From: an uncultured archaeon
GTDB lineage: Archaea; Iainarchaeota; Iainarchaeia; Iainarchaeales; JAAZKV01
Direction: 5' to 3'
Assembly (NCBI GenBank): GCA_902385225.1
Contig: CABMEU010000022.1
Coordinates: forward strand, 1 to 46,692
Length of the DNA stretch: 46,692 bases
A program made the position numbers and the translations under genes. Shown here one piece after another: positions 40,080 to 46,692 of the stretch. How positions within the stretch are numbered: position 1 is the first letter of the stretch; each line of letters opens with the position of its first letter. The notes beneath the pieces are model-generated. The model searched no databases. It was not told the DNA's origin and saw only the letters and a list, made by a program, of their open reading frames with translations.

Positions 40080-42260
40080 TTATTCCATCATCGGCACTCC
40101 GCCATAGCCGCGGTATACTTGGCTTTGGTCTGTTCCTAAAAATACTGTCTCGCTAATGTTCGCGAGTGTGTCAAGCGCGTTAGCTTTTAGCATGCTCTCG
40201 GAAAATGTGTAGAGCACATTATCCATGTAGAGCGAGCGCTCGATTTGCTTTGAGTTATCATAGTAGTACCCTGATTTGAGCTCATCCTCTGCTGAGATGT
40301 GGCTTATTCTTCCTCTCTCAGTGAATCCGCTCAAGAGCGAAATATTGTATACTATTGCTCCGTTGAATGTTTGTCTCTGGGAGTAATAGTCCGAGGTGTT
40401 TGTCGTGTCATTGAACTCCATTATTGATATTGGTAAAACCAATAATTCTTTTGCCGCATCAAAGAGGAGCGCTTTGTGATTTGTTAGTGCGATTGAATCT
40501 GTTCCGCGGCTTCCAATCACACTCTTGAACATTTCTTTCGGGTTCGCTACATCTGACACATCAAAGATAGCCATTTTCACTCCGCCAATAGCAGTGTAAT
40601 ACACTGCGTCAGGGCTGTGGACTTTCTCTATGTCAAAGTTCTCATTCACATCTTTTCCTATTCCAAGTATGTGTGTCTCGTCAATTGGCTGCATATAATC
40701 CGAGTATCCTGGGATTTTTAATTTTCCAAGGATTGTTGGATTAGCTGGATTTGATAGGTCAAGAACGAATAATGGATCAATGTACTTGAATGTCACCATG
40801 TATCCTCTGTCTCCCATGAATCTCGCTGAGTAAATCTTTTCTCCGGGAGCGATTCCCTCAATTGAGCCGACAACATTCATGTCGGAGTTTAGAACATATA
40901 TATTGTTTTTTGACTGTACTGTTTCGGAGTCATTCCATCCTCTCTCAACCGTAGTTGCGATTCTCAAATCGCCTTTATACTCATCCATGCTGAACTGGTT
41001 TAGTATAGTTCCTGGAACTATTCCCTGTCCTGCGAAGGATACTTTTCCATTATCAAGAGAGAATTTCTCAATTGTGGTTTTTTGCATTGTTCCTATTGTT
41101 GGGAAGTAAATGCTCTTTACTAGGCTTGCTACTTCTAAAGGCACTGGTCCATTATAATCATAATAGTCCCAGTACTGGCTCGCGAAGTACAAGTTGTCCT
41201 GCGAGGCATATACATTGTCAGCTGACGCCGCAACTGTTTCCTTATCAATTTCCATTGTCTTCATGTTTAGTGATGCAACTGTCACAAAGCTTGATGGCAT
41301 AACATAAGGCATTTTGCCTATTTCAATTGCGCTTGCAACAGGAGTTTCCTTGCCATTAACTGTCATCATTGGAATTATTCCGTTTGAGTCAGTTCCATTG
41401 CTGTCGCTGCTTCCTTCTGAACTGTATGCAATCCAGTTCCATCTTGGGTAACTGTTTATCACAAAGTAAGCATTGTCCCCGATTAATCTTGAAGTCAAGT
41501 AGGAACCCTCAAATGAAATTTCTTTTTCAAGAACAGGAGCTGCTTTGTCTGAAATATTATATAATTGAACTATTGCCCCTGATTCGCGCAAGTATGGGTA
41601 TCTTGTTGGCATGCTTGTCGCAGTCATTTTGGAATTAACTCCAGTAGCATAGTAACCTCCGTAATATCCATACGAATTGGCGAATACAACGAGCTTTGTG
41701 CTGTCATCAGAAATAAACATTTCTATTGGAGTCGCGCCGTTAAGGTCAACTGTTGAGATTATATTCATGTCCTCCGCCGGGAAGGCATTTACAATAAAGA
41801 GCTGTCCTTTTGCTATCGCGTAAATATATTTGCCGTCATTTTTTATGATATCAGCTTCATCTACTCCGACTACTTGCACATTTGTTTTTGAATAATCACT
41901 TGCGGCTGAACCGGCAGTGGATTCCTGTGAAGAGTTGTTCTTCATCGCGCCTGTGGCAATATTAGCCATTGCTGGGAGCGCTAAATCAGTAGCATATATT
42001 CCTCTTCCATAATTAGACTGTGCTTTTGAAAAATAATTTACAAGTTCATCATAACTTGAGAATTTGCTCATCTGCAAGTTGTTTGAAGGAGTGCCTGCCT
42101 GGGGCGCAAAGAAAATAAATAATGCAGAGACAACTATTGCGACAAGAACAAGCGAAATTGCCGTACTGTTAAACTTTCTATCCTCTTCCCTTTGAGAGGA
42201 ATCATCATACCCGCCGGTATCATTATTCACTCTTAACTTATTTTTTCCCCATTTAGCCAT
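40080..42260 (-). CDS. Membrane-anchored secreted beta-propeller protein
   Basis: A 726-aa protein from the ATG at 42260. A hydrophilic N-terminus of 30 residues and one signal-anchor helix (AISLVLVAIVVSALFIFFA) are followed by an extracytoplasmic domain with repeated beta-propeller blades, for example VVGVDEADIIKNDGKYIYAI, which is the hallmark of the archaeal/bacterial beta-propeller family PF09826. Many N-x-S/T sites suggest glycosylation. These proteins are thought to bind other envelope components; the ligand is unknown. The start at 42308 is less likely because it puts 16 extra residues ahead of the anchor. Confidence 0.84.
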   Translation of the reverse strand: MAKWGKNKLRVNNDTGGYDDSSQREEDRKFNSTAISLVLVAIVVSALFIFFAPQAGTPSNNLQMSKFSSYDELVNYFSKAQSNYGRGIYATDLALPAMANIATGAMKNNSSQESTAGSAASDYSKTNVQVVGVDEADIIKNDGKYIYAIAKGQLFIVNAFPAEDMNIISTVDLNGATPIEMFISDDSTKLVVFANSYGYYGGYYATGVNSKMTATSMPTRYPYLRESGAIVQLYNISDKAAPVLEKEISFEGSYLTSRLIGDNAYFVINSYPRWNWIAYSSEGSSDSNGTDSNGIIPMMTVNGKETPVASAIEIGKMPYVMPSSFVTVASLNMKTMEIDKETVAASADNVYASQDNLYFASQYWDYYDYNGPVPLEVASLVKSIYFPTIGTMQKTTIEKFSLDNGKVSFAGQGIVPGTILNQFSMDEYKGDLRIATTVERGWNDSETVQSKNNIYVLNSDMNVVGSIEGIAPGEKIYSARFMGDRGYMVTFKYIDPLFVLDLSNPANPTILGKLKIPGYSDYMQPIDETHILGIGKDVNENFDIEKVHSPDAVYYTAIGGVKMAIFDVSDVANPKEMFKSVIGSRGTDSIALTNHKALLFDAAKELLVLPISIMEFNDTTNTSDYYSQRQTFNGAIVYNISLLSGFTERGRISHISAEDELKSGYYYDNSKQIERSLYMDNVLYTFSESMLKANALDTLANISETVFLGTDQSQVYRGYGGVPMME

Positions 42261-42353
42261 ACAAAATCCCTCGCTCAAAAATGCAATTGTCTTTTGAAAG
42301 ACACGCACCTTATTACTTAGCAGCGCCCCCTATAATAAAGGATTCGTTTTTGA

Positions 42354-42392
42354 GACGGCAAAAACCGTGGGTTTGCTATACGGCAAAAACCG
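42354..42392 (+). repeat. Short direct repeat ACGGCAAAAACCG
   Basis: Two exact copies of ACGGCAAAAACCG at 42353-42365 and 42380-42392 (positions within one base) in the intergenic region between divergent genes. Could be a regulator binding site or a small RNA; no further support. Confidence 0.35.
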
Positions 42393-42460
42393 AAAGATGA
42401 ATTAATCCATCCAAACACGCCAAAGTAATCTTTTTATTCCCTAAAAGTGTTATCTTGCCT

Positions 42461-43984
42461 ATGTCCACCGTGCTCCCTCTTGAGGCTCTTGGGATAATCA
42501 TCCTGCTTGCGATTGGGTTTAGTATTTTTGTTAAAAAGACTGGTCAGAACGCGGTGCTTGGTTATATCATCGCGGGTTTCTTGCTCGGACCAATGTTTTT
42601 GAGTTTTCTTAGCCCCACTGACCCTTTAGTTACTGGTTTTAGCGAACTTGGATTATTTGTTTTATTATTCTACTTAGGAATAGAGATGTCCTTGAAGGAT
42701 TTTTTAAAAGCGGGCTCAAGCGCAATCGGACTAGCTATTCTTGATATGAGCGCATGCGCGGCTATTGGCTTCTCAATCTCCTACCTGGCAGGTTTCTCAA
42801 TATTTTTCTCAATGGTTGTAGCAATAATGACTTTCTCAACGAGCACAGCGATTGTCGCAAAGTTCGCATTTGATAAGGGTATTATTCAGCACAACGCGAT
42901 GAAGCACGCAATCTCGCTTTTGATTTTACAGGATTTTGTTGGAATAGTAATTCTTGGATTTCTCACAACTTTCTCCGCGCATGGCGGAACCGGAAGCGAC
43001 CCATTGGGTCTTGCGATAGCGGCGATTGTTTTCACGGTGGCTGTGTTCTTTGCGGTTTCAAGACTCTCAAGGCTTGTGGAGGACTGGCTCACAAAAAATG
43101 GTTTTGGTCATACGGAAATTACTTTGTACGCGCTTGGAATAGGGTTAATTGTCGCAACACTTGGAACTCTTCTCGGATTATCAATGGCGCTTGGTGCGTA
43201 CTTCGCGGGATTTGCGCTCGCGGAAACCAAATCCGGAGAGAGAATAAAAAAGGATGTTGGATTCCTCAGAGAATTTATGCTGGTGTTCTTCTTCGTCGGG
43301 TTTGGAACATTATTATTCTTTAATCCAGCAACTTCCTCAATACAAATCCCTGAACTTAATACCTTAATCTTCCTTGGAGAAATAGCAATCCTATTAGCTG
43401 TCGGAGCAATAATTATGCACGCGGTTGTCACAAAATTATTCGGCGGAGCATTTGGTTTAAGCAGAGAGGATTCAACAATTGTTGCAATCCTGCTCGTTCC
43501 TCTTGGAGAATTTGTTGTAATCATAGCGACTAGCGCTCTCCCCGCGCTTCATGGGGCAGAGAGCGCTCTTCTTGCGCCAATCGCATTTTTGCTAATTCTT
43601 GTAACCGTGATTCTTTTCCAGCCGCTCTACAACTTGAGGGGCTTGCACCAGAAAATATTTGATTTCCTTCCAAGTCTATTTACCAAGGCTCCTGAAAAAT
43701 CAGATATAAGGGAACACACTCCTTTCACAATAGGGCAGCTTAAGAAATTCACAGGAAATATATTTGTTGTGCTTTGCTTTGCATGGGTAACAGTGCTTTT
43801 GTATGAAACACTTCCTTCCTTTGGAGTTCCTCTCCTTTACAGCAGAGAAGTAACTTCATTTGTAATATTCTGCTTCTTTGCCTTCTACCCTGCGTTCCAG
43901 GCGGCTAAATCCCTAAGACACTTAATACTGCACGCTATGAAAAGGGAAAGAAGAATACTAAAGAGATTTGCGTTTAAGGGATGA
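42461..43984 (+). CDS. Cation:proton antiporter, CPA2 family (no RCK domain)
   Basis: A 507-aa membrane antiporter with about 13 helices. The opening NAVLGYIIAGFLLGPMFLSF is typical of Kef/NapA-type transporters, and GIEMSLKDFLKAG and FFVGFGTLLFFNP follow in conserved places. The C-terminal 70 residues carry two additional hydrophobic stretches rather than an RCK domain. It probably exchanges Na+ or K+ for H+ in pH or salt homeostasis. A TATA-like TTTTTATT at 42431-42438 is 26 nt before the ATG at 42461, indicating a leaderless message. Confidence 0.88.
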   Translation: MSTVLPLEALGIIILLAIGFSIFVKKTGQNAVLGYIIAGFLLGPMFLSFLSPTDPLVTGFSELGLFVLLFYLGIEMSLKDFLKAGSSAIGLAILDMSACAAIGFSISYLAGFSIFFSMVVAIMTFSTSTAIVAKFAFDKGIIQHNAMKHAISLLILQDFVGIVILGFLTTFSAHGGTGSDPLGLAIAAIVFTVAVFFAVSRLSRLVEDWLTKNGFGHTEITLYALGIGLIVATLGTLLGLSMALGAYFAGFALAETKSGERIKKDVGFLREFMLVFFFVGFGTLLFFNPATSSIQIPELNTLIFLGEIAILLAVGAIIMHAVVTKLFGGAFGLSREDSTIVAILLVPLGEFVVIIATSALPALHGAESALLAPIAFLLILVTVILFQPLYNLRGLHQKIFDFLPSLFTKAPEKSDIREHTPFTIGQLKKFTGNIFVVLCFAWVTVLLYETLPSFGVPLLYSREVTSFVIFCFFAFYPAFQAAKSLRHLILHAMKRERRILKRFAFKG

Positions 43985-44058
43985 AAATATTTCAAACTCG
44001 TAAAGAATCTAACACAAGTAAATATCTTTATTAACTATTCATACTCAATTCATCAAGC

Positions 44059-44544
44059 ATGGATAAGAAAATCATTTTCGTTTTAATAGTGCTTTGCGCT
44101 TCCCTTTTGCTTTTTGGCTGCACACAAACCCCCGCAAGCACTAATTCATTCCAATCAGTGGATAATAGTATTTGCAAAATAGACGGAAAACCTGTTGTGA
44201 GAATGTATGGAACTAATATTTGCCCTCATTGCATTTGGGTTGGACCAACTTATGATGCGGTTGTGAAGAAATATGCTGATGAGAACAAAATCGTCGCTTA
44301 TCACTGGAATTGGATAGTTACTGATGCCAATGTTCCCGCGGATGATTTGCTCACGCCAAATTTTGAAGGGACAATGCCCGCTTCAGAAAAAGCGGTGTTT
44401 GATAATTTCAGCCCAAATGGCTATGTTCCCGCGTTTGTTTTTGGGTGCAAGTATTACAGAATAGGGAACGAGTTTGAACAGCAAAATGATCTTAACGCCG
44501 AGAGAGCGGAGTTTGAGAGAGTTATTCAGGAACTCTTAAAGTAA
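44059..44544 (+). CDS. Thioredoxin-fold lipoprotein
   Basis: A 161-aa secreted lipoprotein: signal peptide and lipobox (VLIVLCASLLLFGC), a short Ser/Thr linker, then a thioredoxin-like domain with the redox motif YGTNICPHCIWVGP (CPHC at about residues 55-58) and the cis-Pro region NGYVPAFVFGC. It is likely a disulfide oxidoreductase or thiol-binding protein on the outer face, where it could act on the cysteine-bearing envelope proteins of this window. It directly precedes the ABC exporter genes but has its own TATA-like element at about 44023. Confidence 0.85.
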   Translation: MDKKIIFVLIVLCASLLLFGCTQTPASTNSFQSVDNSICKIDGKPVVRMYGTNICPHCIWVGPTYDAVVKKYADENKIVAYHWNWIVTDANVPADDLLTPNFEGTMPASEKAVFDNFSPNGYVPAFVFGCKYYRIGNEFEQQNDLNAERAEFERVIQELLK

Positions 44545-44578
44545 ATTGCCAGCCAAAACCCTTTATTTTGACTGAAGT

Positions 44579-44586
44579 ATATTTAA
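44579..44586 (+). promoter_or_regulatory. TATA box of the ABC exporter operon
   Basis: TATTTAAA centred about 29 nt before the GTG at 44612. Confidence 0.5.
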
Positions 44587-44611
44587 AAACAAAAGCAATC
44601 TTTTTTTGTAA

Positions 44612-45364
44612 GTGAGCGATATGAAGGATAAAGGAATTATCAGCCTGGAGAATGTTTCAAAACTCTATGGAATAGGGGACGTTACGATTAAGGCGCTTGA
44701 TGAGATTAATCTTTCAATCTGCGCGGGAGAATATGTCTCAATTATGGGTCCTTCGGGCTCTGGAAAAACCACTCTCCTTGATGTTATTACAACAATGATG
44801 ATTCCTTCCAGCGGAGAAGTGTTTATTGACGGCACCGCCACAACAAAAATGAGTAATTCAGAGCTTGCCTCATTTCGCGGAAAGAAAATCGGCTTTATTT
44901 TCCAAACATTTAATTTATTGCCAAAGCTTAACGCGCTTGAGAATGTAATGACCCCAATGTGGATTAATGGGGTTCCAAGAGAGGAAAGAGAGCCCAGAGC
45001 AAAAGAACTTCTAACCGAAGTGGGGCTTGCGGACAGGATGTATAATAGACCAAATCAGCTCTCGGGCGGGCAGAAGCAGAGAGTGGCAATCGCAAGAGCT
45101 CTCGCAATGGACCCAGAAATTATTGTTGCTGATGAGCCTACGGGAAACCTTGACTCAAAATCCGGGGCGCACGTAATGGAAGTGCTTGATAATCTTCATA
45201 AAAAAGAGGGAAGAACAATTATTCTTGTTACGCATGATGAGAGTATCGGAAAAAAGGCGGAGAGAAGAATTTTTCTAAAGGACGGGAAAATATTGCACAG
45301 CGATGAGAAGCATGTCTGCCAGTTGAATGGATACGGGAAACACAAAGTAAAAAAGCGAAGTTAG
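44612..45364 (+). CDS. ABC transporter ATP-binding protein (LolD/MacB type)
   Basis: A 250-aa ATPase. Walker A is [14 protein letters not shown] (about residues 45-58), the Q-loop is in [12 protein letters not shown], the signature is [15 protein letters not shown] and Walker B is [13 protein letters not shown], followed by the H-loop LVTHDES. The type matches ABC ATPases that power FtsX-like permeases moving lipoproteins, peptides or antibiotics outward. The GTG 44612 start fits TATA spacing; the ATG at 44621 is possible. The permease gene follows after 24 nt. Confidence 0.93.
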   Translation: MSDMKDKGIISLENVSKLYGIGDVTIKALDEINLSICAGEYVSIMGPSGSGKTTLLDVITTMMIPSSGEVFIDGTATTKMSNSELASFRGKKIGFIFQTFNLLPKLNALENVMTPMWINGVPREEREPRAKELLTEVGLADRMYNRPNQLSGGQKQRVAIARALAMDPEIIVADEPTGNLDSKSGAHVMEVLDNLHKKEGRTIILVTHDESIGKKAERRIFLKDGKILHSDEKHVCQLNGYGKHKVKKRS

Positions 45365-45388
45365 ATTTTGAGAGCAAGTATTTGAAAC

Positions 45389-46615
45389 GTGATTTTTATG
45401 GTATTAGATAGAGATGTTGTAGAAGTTTCTGTAAAGAATCTGAGGAGGGCAGGAATACGAACTTACCTTACTTTGATAGGGGTAATTATCGGAATAGCTG
45501 CAATTGTCAGCCTTCTCTCCGTCGGGCAGGGACTTAATGTCGCAGTGACAGAGCAGTTCCAGCAGCTTGGCTCAAACACAATTTTCATTATACCTGGAGC
45601 TTCAAGCCTTTCGGGTTCGAGCGGAAGCGCGAGTATTTCCTTTACGCAAATTGACATTGATAATATGAGCAATGTCCGCGGAGTGAGCAGCGTGATTCCC
45701 ATTTATGCCGGCGCCGCGGTAATGGACTTTGGCAAAGAAAAAGCGGGTATTACTATTTACGCTGTTGATGCGTCAAAAGCGAGCGCGTTTTTGGATACGG
45801 GATTCATGAATGTTGCCGAAGGAAGAATGCTCACAAAAAATGATTCCGCGGGAATAATTATAGGGGACTCAATAGCAAAAACTCTTTTTGATAATGAGTT
45901 AAACGTAAAAAAAATTGTTTTAATTAACGGGGTGGAGTATAAGGTAGTTGGAATCCTCAAGAAGGAGTCTCAATCCTTTGGCGGGGGACCAAGCTCAAAC
46001 AATACTGTGTTCATGTCGCTTGAAGCATATAAAAGAATTGTACCTGAGGAGAACCTTGTTCCCGGAATAATTTTCGCAAAAACATTCACAAGCTCTGATG
46101 TTACTGATGCTGCGGCTCAAATAAAAGACAAATTAGAGAAGAAATATGGAAAAAAGAGTGTTACTGTCACATCCTCTGACCAGCTGCTTGAGAGTATTAA
46201 CTCAGTACTTGGAATACTCACTCTCTTCCTTGTTGGAATCGGAGGAATCTCTCTTATTGTCGGCGGAATTGGAATCATGAACGCGATGATTACTTCCGTT
46301 ATGGAGCGAACAAAAGAAATCGGGCTCATGAAAGCGCTTGGTGCCTCAAATAACAGAATATTAATGATTTTCCTTCTTGAAGCGAGTTTCATCGGGGCAA
46401 TAGGAGGAGCAATTGGAATAGTAGTTGGATTTAGTCTCTCAATACTAGTTTCAATAATCGGTACCGCGGTTGGTTTCAGCCTTGTCGCTTACATCGGACC
46501 AGAAATCGCAATTGGGGCGCTCCTCTTCTCAATGTTTGTTGGAATGGTATCAGGAATACTCCCGGCAATAAATGCCGCAAAACTTGACCCTGTTGTTGCG
46601 CTAAGATATGAATAA
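45389..46615 (+). CDS. ABC transporter permease (FtsX/MacB-like)
   Basis: A 408-aa permease with the MacB topology: one N-terminal helix (TYLTLIGVIIGIAAIVSLLSVG), a large extracytoplasmic MacB-PCD domain of about 220 residues, and three C-terminal helices (LTLFLVGIGGISLIVGGIGIMN, IFLLEASFIGAIGGAIGIVV and the last hydrophobic segment) with the conserved RTKEIGLMKALGAS coupling region. It forms the membrane part of the exporter with the preceding ATPase. Exported substrate unknown; envelope lipids, lipoproteins or peptides are the usual classes. Start GTG 45389 or ATG 45398. Confidence 0.92.
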   Translation: MIFMVLDRDVVEVSVKNLRRAGIRTYLTLIGVIIGIAAIVSLLSVGQGLNVAVTEQFQQLGSNTIFIIPGASSLSGSSGSASISFTQIDIDNMSNVRGVSSVIPIYAGAAVMDFGKEKAGITIYAVDASKASAFLDTGFMNVAEGRMLTKNDSAGIIIGDSIAKTLFDNELNVKKIVLINGVEYKVVGILKKESQSFGGGPSSNNTVFMSLEAYKRIVPEENLVPGIIFAKTFTSSDVTDAAAQIKDKLEKKYGKKSVTVTSSDQLLESINSVLGILTLFLVGIGGISLIVGGIGIMNAMITSVMERTKEIGLMKALGASNNRILMIFLLEASFIGAIGGAIGIVVGFSLSILVSIIGTAVGFSLVAYIGPEIAIGALLFSMFVGMVSGILPAINAAKLDPVVALRYE

Positions 46616-46645
46616 ACCAAAAAAAGTCCGGCATAAGAAAGAGTT

Positions 46646-46692
46646 TTATTTTCTGTCAAGCGCCGCGACTTTCACATCAATTTCGCCAGTGA
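46646..46692 (-). CDS. Partial C-terminus of a gene entering from the right
   Basis: On the minus strand the last bases read TGEIDVKVAALDRK followed by a TAA stop at 46646-46648. The fragment is too short to identify; it is listed because it explains the otherwise empty right edge. Confidence 0.35.
   Translation of the reverse strand, partial: TGEIDVKVAALDRK

Overview
The window reads as one contiguous piece of a small archaeal genome, most likely a DPANN lineage. This rests on TATA boxes about 25-30 nt upstream of many start codons with little or no leader, two tRNA-Ser genes with introns after position 37, an archaeal-style RNase P RNA, N-terminally anchored or lipobox-type secreted proteins, and short, closely packed genes. 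A Diapherotrites-like host would fit the mix of archaeal information genes with bacterial-looking enzymes, but that placement is only a guess. No genes for phage structure, transposases, integrases or CRISPR arrays are visible.

Layout. 1-550: the 3' end of a 23S rRNA whose catalytic-centre sequence departs from near-universal bases. 718-9480: a cell-surface glycan cluster (two GT-C membrane glycosyltransferases, two hexapeptide-repeat acyltransferases, a flippase-like membrane protein, two GT2 and one GT4 glycosyltransferases). 9687-20338: two large secreted Ig/HYR-repeat surface proteins with C-terminal membrane anchors and strong hairpin terminators, interspersed with small unknown genes, RNase P RNA, a short bacterial-type alanyl-tRNA synthetase, a coiled-coil membrane protein and a GNAT acetyltransferase. 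20364-27491: arginyl-tRNA synthetase, HD hydrolase, cyclase-family hydrolase, aspartate kinase with aspartate-semialdehyde dehydrogenase, and a GltD-like flavoprotein. 27642-34664: tRNA-Arg, membrane and lipoprotein genes, a methyltransferase, shikimate dehydrogenase, tRNA-Leu, small unknown proteins, a DHH-family phosphoesterase and a thymidylate-kinase-like protein. 34714-39998: tRNA-Ser(GGA), a SPOUT methyltransferase, a Kef-type antiporter, VTT-like membrane proteins, a lone hemB lying between tRNA-Ser(CGA) and a 14-bp copy of that tRNA's 3' end, and a SWIB-like mini-protein. 40080-46615: a secreted beta-propeller protein, a second antiporter, a thioredoxin-fold lipoprotein and a MacB-type ABC exporter pair. 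A fragment of one more gene enters at the right edge.

How the parts fit: the left third builds and decorates the cell envelope (glycan synthesis next to the likely glycosylated surface proteins); the middle is amino-acid and translation housekeeping; the right third is membrane transport and envelope upkeep. The most notable observations are the coordinated changes in the 23S peptidyl-transferase centre, the apparent tRNA-targeted insertion that carries only hemB, the matching introns of the two tRNA-Ser genes, and the short bacterial-type AlaRS in an otherwise archaeal setting. No stretch longer than about 300 bases lacks a gene.
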